Origin: Mercurialis annua
Lineage: Eukaryota > Streptophyta > Magnoliopsida > Malpighiales > Euphorbiaceae
Assembly (NCBI RefSeq): GCF_937616625.2
Contig: NC_065574.1
Span: forward strand, 28,336,501 to 28,400,500
Direction: 5' to 3'
Length of the DNA stretch: 64,000 nt
In this document: positions 48,701 to 62,400 of the stretch, in pieces
Layout: every line of letters starts with the position of its first letter
Numbering within the stretch: the first letter of the stretch is position 1
Translations under genes and position numbers: made by a program
Notes under the pieces: generated by a model
What the model was told of the DNA's origin: nothing
Seen by the model: only the letters and a program-made list of their open reading frames with translations
The model's database searches: none

Positions 48701-50456
48701 TGCCTTCGATCGCTAAAAAAGTGACACATTTGGATTAGTTTTGTAACGTTTGTAAACGTTTGACTTAAATAGCTAAAAAGGTGAAACCTTCAACCTTAAA
48801 TCGCTAGAAAAGTGAAACATTTGGATTTGTTTTGTAACGTTTGTTAACGTTTGACTTATATTGCTAAAAAGGTGAAACGTTCGGATTTGTTTCGAAATGT
48901 TTGTAAATTTTTTGATTAAATCGCTAAAAATGTGAAACGTTTGGTTTTGTTTCGTAACATTTGTAAACGTTTGGTTTTGTTTTGTAACGTTTGTAAATGT
49001 TTGGGTTAAATTGCTAACAAGGTGAAACATTTGGATTCGTTTTGTAACGTTTGTAAACATTTTGCTTAAATCGCTAAAAAGGTGAAACGTTTGGATTTGT
49101 TTCGTAACGGTTGTAAACATTTCGCTTATATCGCTAAAAAGGTAAAACGTTTGGATTTGTTTCGTAATGCTTGTAAACGTTGAGCTTAAATCGCTGAAAA
49201 GGTGAAATGTTTGGATTTGTTTTGTAACGCTTGTAAACATTTGGCTTAAATCGTTAAAAGGGTGAAACGTTTGGATTTGTTTGGTAACGTTTGTAAACGT
49301 TTGGCTTAAATCGAAAAAAGAGAAACGTTTGGATTTGTTTCGTAACGTTTGTAAACCTGTTTGGCTTCAATCGCTAAAAAAAGTGAAACGTTTGGATTTG
49401 TTTCGTAATGTTTGTAAACGTTTGACTTCACTCGCTTAAAAGGTGAAACGTTTTACTTTGTTTTGTAACATTTGTAAACATTTGGCTAAAATCGCTAAAA
49501 AGTGGAAACGTTTGGATGTGTTTCGCTGAAAATGTAAAACGTTTTGGACTTGTTTCATAACGTTTGTAAACGTTTGGCTTAAATCGCTAAAAAGTAAAAC
49601 GGTTGGATTTTTTTCATAACGTTTCAAATGTTTGGTTTTGTTTCGTCACGTTTGTAAACGTTTGGCTTCAATCGCTAAAAAAGGTGAAACATTTGAATTT
49701 GTTTCGTACCATTTTGCAAACGTTTGGCCTCAATCACTAAAAAGGTGAAACATTTGGATTTGTTTCGTAGCGTTTGTAAACGTTTGGCTTAAATTGCTAA
49801 AAAAAGTGAAATGTTTGGATATATTTTGTAACGTTTGTAAACGTTTGGCTTTAATCTCTAAAAAGGCGAAACGTTTGGATTTATTTCATAACGTTTTAAA
49901 CGTTTTGTTTTGTTTTGGGACGTTTGTAAATGTTTGGCTTAAATCGCTAAAAAGGTGAAATGTTTGGTTTTGTTTTGTAATGTTTGTAAACGTTTGGTTT
50001 TGTTTTGTAACGTTTGGCCTAAATCGCTAAAAAGGTGAAACGTTTGGATTTGTTTAATGACGTTTGTAAACGCTTGGCTTAAATTACTAAAAAAGTGAAA
50101 TGTTTGGTTTTGTTTCGTAACGTTTGTAAACGTTTGACTTAACTTGCTACAAAAGGTAAAAGGTTTGGATTCAATCGCGAAAAATGTGAAACTTTTGGAT
50201 TTGTGCTATAACGTTTGTAAACGTTTGGCTTAACTCGCTAAAAAGGGGAAACGTTTGGATTTCTTTTGTAACGTTTGTAAACATTTGGCTTCAATCGCTA
50301 AAAATGCAAAACGTTTGGATTTGTTTCGTAAAGTTTGTAAACGTTTGTTTTAAACCGCTAAAATGGCGAAACGTTTGGATTTGTTTTGTAACGTTTGTAA
50401 ACGTTTTGCTTAAATCGCTAAAAAGGTGAAACGTTTGGATTTGTTTCGTAACGGTT
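45750..50456 (-). repeat. Satellite block G, minus orientation
   Basis: About 78 monomers in reverse orientation, fairly regular, with scattered hybrid units containing two TTTGG(A/T)TTTG halves without the pyrimidine stretch. No gene, insertion or RNA gene was seen. It contains the 155-codon frame 48773-49240, the longest satellite-derived open frame in the window. The right boundary is GTAACGGTTGGAGCC at about 50456. Confidence 0.95.
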
Positions 50457-50980
50457 GGAGCCAAATGATTACAAATGTTACGAAACAAAAACAAACTTTT
50501 GGCCTTTTTAGTGATTGAAGCCAAACGTTTACAAACGTTTGAAACAAAACCAAACGTTTAAAACGTTACGAAACAAGTCCAAACGTTTCATTTTTTTAGC
50601 GATTTAAACCAAACATTTACAAACATTACAAAACAAATCCAAACGTTTCACCTTTTTAGCGATTTAAGTCAAACGTTTCACCTTTTTTAGCGATTTGTTT
50701 CGTAATGTTTGTCTTCAATTGCTAAAAAAGGTGAAACGTTTGGATTTGTTTTGTAACGTTTGTAAACGTTTGGTTTAAATCGCTAAAAAAGGGAAACATC
50801 TCGATTTGTTTTGAAACGTTTTAAACGTTACGAAACAAATCCAAACGTTTCACCTTTTTAACTATATAAGCCAAACGTTACAGACAAATAAAAGCGTTTA
50901 TAATGTTACGAAACAAATCGCTAAAAAGGTGAAACGTTTGGATTTGTTTCGTAACGTTTTAAACGCTAGTTTTTGTTTTG
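50457..50980. repeat. Satellite micro-inversion cluster
   Basis: Orientation changes four times in 524 bp: plus 50457-50694, minus 50695-50822, plus 50823-50917, minus 50918-50980. Junctions are GCGATTTGTTTCG, GAAACGTTTTAAACG, ACAAATCGCTAAAAAGG and TTTTAACGATTTTAG. Several joins fall within sequences that are locally palindromic. Pieces are one to four monomers long. Confidence 0.88.
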
Positions 50981-53900
50981 TTGCTTTTTAACGATTTTAG
51001 CCAAACGTTTAGAAACGTTACAAAACAAATCCAAATGTTTCACCTTTTTAGCGATTTAAGCCAAAACTTTACAAACGTTACAAAACAAAATCAAACGTTT
51101 CACCTTTTTAGCAATTTGAGTCAAACGTTTACAAACGTTACAAAAAAAAAACCAAATGTTTACAAAGGTTACGAAATAAATCCAAACATTTCACCTTTTT
51201 AGCGATTTAAGCCAAAGATTTAGAAACGTCACAAAAAAAATCAAAACATTTTGCTTTTTAGCGATTTAAGCCAACCGTTTACAAACGTTACAAAACAAAT
51301 TCAAACGTTTCACATTTTTTAGCGATTGAAGCCAAACGTTTACAAACGTTGCAAAACAAATCCGAACGTTTAAACTTTTCGAAACAAATTCAAATGTTTC
51401 ACCTTTTTAGCGATTGAAGCCAAACGTTACGAAACAAATTGAGCCAAACGTTAATAAAAGTCACAAAAAAAATCCAAACATTTCCCCTTTTTAGCAATTA
51501 AAGCCAAACGTTTACAAACATTACAAAACAAATCCAAACGTTTCGCCTTTTTAGTAATTTAAGCCAAATGTTTACAAACGTTATATAACAAAACCACACG
51601 TTTACAAACATTACGAAACAAATCAAAAAGTTTCACCTTTTTAGCGATTGAAGCCAAACGTTTACAAAAATTTTGAAACAAATCAAAAAGTTTCACCTTT
51701 TTAGCAATTTAAACTAAACGTTTACAAACATTACGAAAAAAATCCAAACGTTTCACCTTTTTAGCAATTTATACCGAATGGTTACAATCGTTACAAAACA
51801 AATCCAAACGTTTCCCTTTTTTAGCAATTTAAGCCAAACGTTTACAAATGTTACGAAACAATTTCAAAGGTTTTCCCCTTTTAGCGATTGAAGCCAAACA
51901 TTACAGATGTTACGAATAAAAACCAAACGTTTAAATTTTTTCGAAACAAATCCAAACGTTTCACCTTTTTAGCGATTTAAGCCAAATGTTTCACCTTTTT
52001 AGCGATTGAAACCAAATGTTTAGCGATTTAAGCCAAACGTTTACAAACGTTACAAAACAAAACCAAACGTTTACAAACGTTACTAAACAAATCCAAACGT
52101 TTCACCCTTTTAGCGATTTAAGCTAAACGTTTACAAATGTTACAAAACAAATCCAAACGTTTCACATTTTTAGCTATTTAATCCAAACGTTTACAAACGT
52201 TACAAAACAAGACAAACGTTTCACCTTATTAGCGATTTAAGCCAAACATTTACAAACATTACGAAACAAAACCAAATGTTTAAAACGTTACCAAACAAAT
52301 CCAAATGTTTACCCTTTTTAGCGAAATAAGCCAAACGTTTACAAATATTATGAAACAAATCCAAACGTTTCGCCTTTTTAGCAGTTTAAGCCAAACGTTT
52401 ACAAACGATACAAAACAAATCCAAACGTTGCACCTGTTTAGCGTTTTAAGTCAAACGTTTACAAATGTTACGAAACAAATCCAAACGTTTCCCCTTTTTA
52501 GCGATTTAAGCCAAACGTTTACAAACGTTATAAAACAAATCCAAACATTTCCCCTTTTTAGCAATTTAAGCCAAACATTTACAAACGTTACGAAACAAAT
52601 CCAACGTTTCACCATTTTTAGCGATTGAAGCCAAACGTTTACAAACGTTAGAAAACAAATCCAAACGTTTAAAACGTTTCGAAACAAATCCAAACGTTTC
52701 ACCTTTTTAGCGATTGAAGCCCAACGTTACGAAATAAATTGAGCCAAACATTTACAAACGTCCCAAAACAAATCCAAATGTTTCACCTTTTTAGCGATTT
52801 AAGCCAAATGATACAAAATAAATCCAAGCGTTTCTCCTTTTTAGCAATTTAGGCCAAACTTTATTAACGTTACAAAACAAATTCAAAAGTTTCACCTTAT
52901 CAGTAATTTAATCCAAACGTTTACCTTTTTAGCGATTTAAGCCAAACGTTTACAAACGTTACAAAAAAATCCAAACGTTTCTCCTTTTTAGTGAATTAAG
53001 CCAAACGTTTACAAACGTTACAAAACGAATCCAAACATTTCTCCTTTTTAGTGATTGAAGCCAAACGTTTACAAAATAAATCCAAACGTTTCCCCTTTTT
53101 AGCGATTTAAGTCAAACGTTTACAAACGTTACAAAACTAATCCAAACGTTTCACTTTTTTAGCGATTAAAGCCAAACGTTTACGAAACGAATCCAAACAT
53201 TTCACCTTTTTAGCGATATAAAACAAACGTTTAAAAACATTACAAAACCAATCCAAACGTTTCACCTTTTCAGCAATTTGAGCCAAACGTTTCACCTTTT
53301 TAACGATTTAAGCCAAACGTTACAAAACAAATCCGAATGTTTCACCTTTTTAGCGATTTAAGCCAATTGTTTAAAACGTTACGAAACAAATCCAAACGTT
53401 TCACCTTTTTAGTGATTTAAGCCAAACGTTTACAAACGTTACGTAACAAAACCAAAAGTTTGAAACGTTACGAAACAAATCCAAACGTTTCACTTTTTTT
53501 AGCTATTTAAGCCAAACGTTTACAAACGTTACACAAATCTAAACGTTTCACATTTTTAGCGATTGAAGACAAACATTATGAAATAAAACTGAACGTTTAA
53601 AACTTACAAATCAAAAACAAATGTTTTCACCTTTTTAGGGATTTAAGCCAAAATGTTTAAAACGTTACGAAACAGATCCAAACGTTTCACCTTTTTAGCG
53701 ATTGAAGACAAACGTTTATCGATTTAAGCCAAACATTTACAAACATTACAAAACAAAACCAAAGGTTTAAAACGTTACAAAACAAAACCAAACGTGTACA
53801 AACAATACGAAACATAACCAAACGTTTCTTATTTTTAGCAATTTAATCCAAACATTTACAAACGTTACAAAACAAATCCAAACGTTTCCCCTTTTTAGCG

Positions 53901-54892
53901 ATTTAAGCCAAACGTTTACAAACGTTAGAAAACAAAACCAATTGTTTCACCTTTTTAGCGATTAAACCCAAACGTTTACAAACGTTCCAAAACAAATCCA
54001 AGCGTTTAAAACGTTACGAAATAAATCCAAACGTTTCACCTTTTTGGCGATTTAGCAATTTTAGCCAAACGTTTACAAACGTTACGAAACAAATCCGAAC
54101 GTTTCAATTTTTCAGCGATTTAATCCAAACGTTTAAAACGTTACGAAAGAAAACCAAATGTTTCCCCTTTTTAGCGATTGGAGCCAAACGTTAACAAACG
54201 TTACGAAACTAAACCAAATATTTAAAACGTTTCGAAACAAATCCAAATGTTTCACCTTTTTAGTGATTAAAGCCAAACGTTTACAAACGTTATAAAATAA
54301 ATCCAAACGTTTCCCCGTTTTAGCGATTTAAGCCAAACGTTTACAAAACGTAACGAAACAAATCCAAACGTGTCACCTTTTTAGCGATTTAAGCCAAACG
54401 TTTACAAACGTTACAAAACAAACCCAAACGTTTCCCCTTTTTAGCGATTTAAGACAAACGTTTACAAACTTTACGAAACAAAACCAAACGTTTCCCTTTT
54501 TTAGCGATTCAAGCCAAACATTTAAAACGTTAAGAAACAAAACAAAACGTTTAAAATGTTACAAAACAAATCCAAACGTTTCCCTTTTTTAGCAATTTAA
54601 GTCAAACGTTTTACAACCGTTACAATTTAAATCCAAACATTTCACCTTTTTAGCGATTTAAGCCTAACGTTTACAAACGTTACAAAACAAATCCAAACGT
54701 TTAACCTTTTTAGCGATTTAAGCCAAACGTTTACAAACGTTACAAAACAAATCCAAACATTTCACCTTTTTAAAGATTGAAGCCAAACGTTTACAAACAT
54801 TACGAAATAAAACCAAACGTTTACAACGTTACGAAACAAATCCAAACGGTTTCCCCTTTTTAGCAATTTAAGCCAAACGTTTACAAACGTTA
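50981..54892 (+). repeat. Satellite block H, plus orientation
   Basis: About 65 monomers. Parts are duplicated in the last block: 52.25-53.5 kb matches 56.95-58.45 kb (marker GCGTTTTAAGTC at 52441 and 57139, offset 4,698), 51.15-52.0 kb matches 58.7-59.4 kb (TTATATAACAAAACCACACG at 51581 and 59139, offset 7,558), and 53.5-54.7 kb matches 61.0-62.2 kb (offset ~7.5 kb). No gene was seen. Confidence 0.95.
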
Positions 54893-55420
54893 AAAATGTT
54901 TGTAAAAGTAAGACTTGAATCGCTCAAAAGGTGAAAGTTTTGGATTTCTTTCATAACGTTTATAAACGTTCGGCTTAAATTGCTGAATAGGTGAAATGCT
55001 TGGATTGGTTTTGTAATATTTGTAAACGTTTGGCTTAAATCGCTAAAAATTTGAAACGTTTGGATATTTTTTGTAACGTTTGTAAACGTTTTGCTTAAAT
55101 TGCTAAAAAGGTGAAACGTTTGGATTGGTTTTGTAACGTTTGTAAATGTATGGCTTAAATCGCTAAAAAGGTGAAACGTTTGGCGTTGTTTCATAACGTT
55201 TGTAACTGTCTGGCTTAAATCGCTAAAAAGGTGAAACGTTTGGATTTGTTTTGCAACGTTGTAAACGTTTGGTTTTGTTTGCTAATAAAGTGAAACATTT
55301 GTATTTGTTTCCTAATAAACGTTTGTCAACGTTTGGCTTAAATTGCTAATAGATGAAACGTATGGATTTGTTTCGTAACATTTGAAAACGTTTGGATTAA
55401 ATTGCTAAGAAAGGGAAACG
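54893..55420 (-). repeat. Satellite, minus-oriented block
   Basis: About nine monomers in reverse orientation. The left junction is GTTAAAAATGTTTGTAAAAG at about 54893. The right junction is at about 55420, where GGGAAACG meets TTAAGCCAAACG. Confidence 0.92.
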
Positions 55421-55485
55421 TTAAGCCAAACGTTTACAAATGTTACAAAACAAATCCAAATGTTTCACTTTTTTAGCAATTTAAA
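55421..55485 (+). repeat. Satellite, single plus-oriented monomer
   Basis: One monomer in plus orientation between two minus blocks, ending at CAATTTAAACTTGGATTT. It is the smallest clear complete-monomer inversion here. Confidence 0.85.
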
Positions 55486-56443
55486 CTTGGATTTATTTCG
55501 TAACGTTTAGTAAACGTTTGGTTTCTTTTGGCTTAAACGCTTACAAACGCTAAAATGGCAAACGCTTAGATTGGTTTTGTTTCGTAACATTTGAATTTAT
55601 TCTGTAACGTTTTAAAACATTTGGCTTCAATCGCTAAAAAGATGAAACGTTTGGATTTGTTTTGTAATGTTTGTAAACGATTGGCTTCAATCGCTAAAAA
55701 GGTGAAACGTTTGGATTTTGTAACGTTTGTAAACGTTTGGCTTAAATCGCTAAAAAGGTAAAACATTTGGATTTGTTAGGTAACTTTTGTAAACGTTTGG
55801 CTTAAATCGTTAAAAAGGTGAAGCGTTTGGATTTGTTTTGTAACATTTGTAAACGTTAAAAAGGTGAAACGTTAGGATTTGTTTCGTAACGTTTGTAAAC
55901 GTTTGGTTTTCTTTCGTAACGTTTGGATTTGTTTTGTAAAGTTTGTAAACGTTTGGCGTAAATTGCTAAAAAGATGAAACGTTTGGATTTGTTTTCTAAC
56001 GTTTGTATACGTTTAGCTAAAATTGCTAAAAACGGGAAACGTTTGGATTTGTTTTGTAACGTTTGTAAACGTTTGGCTCAAAATGCTAAAAAGGTGAAAC
56101 GTGTGGATTTGTTTTGTAATGTTTGTAAACGTTTGGATTAAATCGCTAAAAAGGTGAAACGTTTGGTTTTTTTTGTAATGTTTGTAAACGTTTGGCTTAA
56201 ATCACTAAAACGGTGAAACGTTTGGATTTGTTTTGTAATGTTTGTAAACGTTTAGCTTAAATTATTAAAAAGTGGAAACGTTTGGATTTGTTTACTAACG
56301 TTTGTAAACGTTTGGCTTAAATCGCTAAAAGAGTGAATCGTTTGGATTTGTTTTGTAACGTTTTAAACGTTTGGATTTGTTTTGTAGCGTTTGTTAACAG
56401 TTGGCTTCAATCGCTAAACAAGGTGAAACGTTTGGCTCAAATT
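55486..56443 (-). repeat. Satellite, minus-oriented block
   Basis: About 16 monomers in reverse orientation. A very small plus-like piece (AACGCTTACAAACGC) is at about 55535. The right junction is CAAATTGCGATTTAAGCCC at about 56443. Confidence 0.92.
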
Positions 56444-59400
56444 GCGATTTAAGCCCAACGTTTACAAACGTTACAAAATAAATTCAAACGTTTCACCTTT
56501 TTAGCGATTTATGCCAAACATTTACAAATGTTACAAAACCAATCCAAACATTTCACCTTTTTAGCGATTTAAGCCAAACGTTTACATACTTTACAAAACA
56601 AATCCAAATATTTCAACTTTTTAGCAATTGAATACGAAACAAAACCAAATGTTTAAAACGCTACGAAACAAATCCAAACGTTTCACATTTTTAGAAAACA
56701 AAACCAAACAGATAAAACTTTACGAAACAAAACCAAACATTTAAAAGTTTACGAAACAAAACCAAACGTATAAAACGTTCCGAAATAAACCAAACGTTTA
56801 CAAATGTTACGAAACAAATCCAAACGTTTCACCTTTTTAAGAATTTAAGAAAAACGTTTTCAAATGTTAGAAAACAAATCCAAACGTTTACAAACGTTAC
56901 GAAACAAAACCAAATGTTTAAAACGTCACCAAACAAATCCAAACGTTTACCCTTTTTAGCGATTTAAGCCAAACATTTACAAAGGTTACGAAACAAATCC
57001 AAACGTTTCCCCTTTTTAGCGTTTTAAGCCAAACTTTAACAAACGTTACGAAACAAATCCAAACGTTTCGCCTTTTTAGCAGTTTAAGTCGAACGTTTAC
57101 AAACGATACAAAACGAATCCAAACGTTGCACGTGTTTAGCGTTTTAAGTCAAACGTTTGCAAATGCTACGAAACAAATCCAAACGTTTCACCTTTTTAGC
57201 GATTTAAGCCAAACGTTTACAAACGTTACAAAACAAATCCAAACATTTCCCCTTTTTAGCAATTTAAATCAAACATTTTACAAACGTTACGAAACAAATG
57301 CAATGTTTCACCCTTTTTAGCAATTGAAGCCAAACGTTTACAAACGTTAGAAAACAAATCCAAACGTTTAAAACGTTTCGAAACAAATCCAAACGTTTCA
57401 CCTTTTTAGCGATTGAAGCCAAACGTTACGAAACAAATTGAGCCAAACGTTTACAAATGTCCCAAAACAAATCCAAATTTTTCACCTTTTTAGAGATTTA
57501 AGTCAAATGATACAAAATAAATCCAAACGTTTCTCCTTTTTAGCAATTTAGGCCAAACGTTTATTAACGTTACGAAACAAATTCAAAAGTTTCACCTCAT
57601 CAGTAATTTAATCAAAACGTTTACCTTTTTTAGCGATTTAAGCCAAATGTTTACAAAATTACGAAACAAATCCAAACGTTTCACCTTTTTAGAGATTAAA
57701 GCCAAACGTTTACAATCGTTACAAAAAAAATCCAAACGTTTCCCATTTTTAGCGATTTAAGCCAAACGTTTACAAACACTACGAACAAATCCAAAAGTTT
57801 AACCTTTTTAGAAATTAGAGTCAAACGTTTTGCAAACGTTACAGAACTAATCCAAATGTTTCACCTTTTTAGCGATTTAAGCCAAACGTTTACAAACGTT
57901 ACAAAAAAATCCAAACGTTTCTCCTTTTTAGTGATTTAAGCCAAACGTTTACAAACGTTACAAAATAAATCCAAACATTTCTCCTTTTTAGTGATTGAAG
58001 CCAAACATTTACGAAATAAATCCAAACGTTTCCCCTTTTTAGCGATTTAAGCCAAACGTTTACAAACGTTACAAAACTAATCCAAACGTTTCACTTTTTT
58101 AGCGATTGAAGCCAAATGTTTACGAAACGAATCCAAACATTTCACCTTTTTAGCGATATAAAACAAACGTTTAAAAAAGTTACAAAACCAATCCAAACAT
58201 TTCACCTTTTCAGCAATTTAAGCAAAACGTTTCACCCTTTTAACGATTTAAGCCAAACGTTACAGAACGAATCCGAACGTTTCGCCTTTTTAGCGATTTA
58301 AGCCAATCGTTTAAAACGCTACGAAACAAATCCAAACGTTTCACCTTTTTAGCGATTTAAGCCAAACGTTTACAAACGTTACAAAAAAAATTCCAACGTT
58401 TCAAACGTTACGAAACAAATCCAAAGTTTCACCTTTTTAGCGATTTAAGCCAAATGTTTACAAATGTTACGAAATAAAACCAAAAGTTAGAAACGTCACG
58501 AAACAAATCCAAACGTTTCACTTTTTGAGCTATTTAAGCCAAACGTTTACAAACGTTATAAAACAAATCTAAACGTTTCGCCTTTTTCGCGATTGAAGCC
58601 ATACGTTACGAAACAAAACTCAATGTTTCAAACGTTACAAAACAAAACCAAACGTTTCACCTTTTTAGGGATTTAAGCGAAAATGTTTAAAATGTTACGA
58701 AATAAATCCAAATGTTTACAAAGGTTACGAAATAAATCCAAACATTTCACCTTTTTAGCAATTTAAGCCAAACATTTAGAAACGTTACAAAACAAATCCA
58801 AACATTTTGCTTTTAAGCGATTTAAGCCAGCCGTTTACAAACGTTACGAAACAAATCCAAACGTTTCACCTTTTTTAGCGATTGAAGGCAACCGTTTACA
58901 AACGTTGCAAAACAAATCCGAACGTTTAGAATGTTTCGAAACAAATTCAAACGTTTCACCTTTTTAGCGATTGAAGCCAAACGTTACGAAACAAATTGAG
59001 CCAAACGTTAACAAAAGTCACAAAACAAATCCAAACGTTTCGCCTTTTTAGCAATTAAAGCCAAACGTTTACAAACGTTACAAAAACAAATCCAAACGTT
59101 TCGCCTTTTTAGCAATTTAAGCCAAACATTTACAAACGTTATATAACAAAACCACACGTTTACAAACATTACGAAACAAATTCAAACGTTTCACCTTTTT
59201 AGCGATTGAAGCCAAACATTTACAAACATTATGAAACAAATCAAAATGTTTCACCTTTTTAGCAATTTAAACTAAACGTTTACAGACGTTAAGAAAAAAA
59301 TCCAAACGTTTCACCTTTTTAGCAATTTATGCCGAATGGTTACAATCGTTACAAAACAAATCCAAACGTTTCCCCTTTTTAGCAAGTTAAGCCAAATGTT

Positions 59401-62400
59401 TACAAATGTTACGAAGCAAATCCAAAGGTTTCACTTTTTTAGCAAACAAAACCAAACGTTTACAACGTTGCAAAACAAATGCAAACGTTTCACCTTTTTA
59501 GCGTTTGAAGCCAGACAGTTACAACCGTTACAAATAAAATCCAAACGTTTCACCTTTTTAGCGATTTAAGCCCAACGTTTAGAAACGTTACAAAACAAAT
59601 CCAAACGTTTCACCTTTTTAGCGATTTAAGCCAAACGTTTACAAATGTTCAAAACCAATCCAAACGTTTCACCTTTTTAGCGATTTAAGCCAAACGTTTA
59701 CATACGTTACAAAACAAATCCAAATATTCCACCTTTTTAACGATTGAAGACAAACGTTTACAAATGTTACGAAACAAAACCAAACATTTGAAACTTTACG
59801 AAACAAATTCAAACGTTTCACTTTTTTAGAAAACAAAACCAAACGTTTAAAACTTTACGAAACAAAACCAAACGTATAAAACATTCCGAAATAAACCAAA
59901 CGTTTACAAATGTCACGAAACAAATCCAAATGTTTACAAATGTCACGAAACAAATCCAAATATTTCACCTTTTTAGTGATTTAAGCCAAACGTTTACAAC
60001 CGTTACAAAACAAATCCAAACGTTTCCCTTTTTTAGCAGTTTAAGCCAAACATTTACAAACGTTACGAAACAAATCCAAACGTTTCATCTTTTTTAGGAA
60101 TTGAAGCCATTAGTTTACAAACGTTACAAAACAAATCCAAACAATTAAAACGTTATAAAACAAATCCAAACGATTCACTCTTTTAGCGATTTAAGCCAAA
60201 CCTTTACAAACTTTACAAAACAAATCCAAGCGTTTCACCTTTTTAGCGATTTAAGCCAAACGTTTACAAACGTTACGAAACAAATCCAAACCTTTCACCT
60301 TTTTAGCTTAAGCCAAACGTTTACAAACGTTACAAAACAAATCCAAACGTTTCACCTTTTTAGCGACTTAAGCCAAACGTTTACAAACGTTATGAAACAA
60401 ATCCAAACGTTTCACCTTTTTAGTGACTTATGCCAAACATTTACATACGTTACAAAACAAATCCAAACATTTAACCTTTTTAGCCATTAAATCCAAACGT
60501 TTACAATGTTACAAAACAAATCCAAACGTTTCACCTTTTTAGCGATTTAAGCCAAACGTTTATAAACGTTACGAATCACATCCAAAGGTTTTACCTTTTT
60601 AGCGATTAAAGCCAAACGTTTACAAATGTTACGAAACAAAATCAAATGTTTAAAACGTTTCGAAACAAATCCAAACGTTTCACCTTTATAGCGATTGAAG
60701 CCAAATGTTTACAAACGTTACAAAACAAAACCAAACGCTTAAAACGTTACAAAACAAATCTAAACATTTCCCCTCTTTAGCGATTGAAGCCAAACGTTAC
60801 GAAACAAAACCAAACATTTCACCTTTTTAGCAATTTAATCCAAAATGTTTCACCTTTTTAGCGATTGAAGCCAAACCTTTACAAACGTTACAAAACAAAA
60901 CCAAACGTTTACAAATGCTACAAAACAAATCCAAACGTTTCACCTTCTCAGCAATTTTAGCCAAAAAGTTTAATACGTTACGAAACAAATCCAAACATTT
61001 CACCTTTTTAGCGATTTAAGCCAAACGTTTACAAACATTATGAAACAAAACTGAACGTTTAAAACTTACAAAACAAAACCAAACCTTTCACCTTTTTAGC
61101 AATTTAAGCCAAAACGTTAACAAACGTTTCGAAAGAAATCCAAGCGTTTAAAACGTTTCACCTTTTCAGCGATTGAAGCCAAACGTTTAGCGATATAAGC
61201 CAAACATTTACAAACATTACAAAACAAAACCAAACGTTTAAAACGTTATGAAACAAAACCAAACATTTACAAATATTACGAATCAAAACCAAACGTTTCT
61301 TATTTTTAGCGATTTAATCCAAACATTTACAAACGCTACAAAACAAATCCAAACGTTTCACCTTTTTAGCAATTTAAGCCAAACGTTTACAAACCTTACA
61401 AAACAAAAGCAAATGTTTCACCTTTTTAGCAATTGAAGCCAAACGTTCCAAAACAAATCCAAGCGTTTAAAACGTTACGAAACAAATCCAAACGTTTCAC
61501 CTTTTTAGCGGTTTAGCGATTTAAGCCAAACGTTTACAAACGTTACGAAACAAATCCAAACGTTTCAATTTTTCAGCGATTTAATCCAAACGTTTAAAAA
61601 GTTACGAAACAAATTTAAACGTTTCACCTTTTTTAGCAATTGGAGCCAAACATTTATAAACATTACAAAATAAAACCAAACATTTAAAGCGTTTCGAAAC
61701 AAATCCAAATGTTTCACCTTTTTAGTGATTAAAGCCAAACGTTTACAAACGTTACAAAATAAATCCAAACGTTTCTCCGTTTTAGCGATTTAAGCCAAAC
61801 GTTTACAAACGTTACGAAACCATCCAAACGTGTCACCGTTTTAGCGATTTAAGCCAAACGTTTACAAACGTTACAAAACAAACCCAAACGTTTCCCCTTT
61901 CTAGCGATTTAAGCCAAACATTTACCAACGTTACGAAACAAATCCAAACGTTTTTCCTTTTTAGCGATTGAAGCCAAAAGTTTACAAACGTTACGAAACA
62001 AAACCAAACGTTTCCCCTTTTTAGCTATTCAAGCCAAACGTTTAAAACGTTAAGAAACAAAACCAAACGTTTAAAATGTTACGTAAGAAATCTAAACGTT
62101 TCACCTTTTTAGCGATTGAAGCCAAACGTTAAACGTTTAAAACATTATAAAAAAAATCCAAACGTTTCCCGTTTTTAGAGATTTAAGTCAAACGTTTTAC
62201 AACCGTTACAAATGAAATCCAAACGTTTCACCTTTTTAGCGATTTAAGCCCAACGTTTACAAACGTTACAAAACAAATCCAAACGTTTCACCTTTTTAGC
62301 GATTTAAGCCAAATGTTTACAAATGTTACAAAACCTATCCAAACGTTTCACCTTTTTAGCGATTTAAGCCAAACGTTTACAAATGTTACAAAACCAATCC

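Noticed and set aside
48773..49240. 155-codon minus-strand frame, the longest in the satellite
   Set aside because: Same origin as the other satellite frames. Its length is within what a stop-poor 60-bp period gives by chance over 50 kb.
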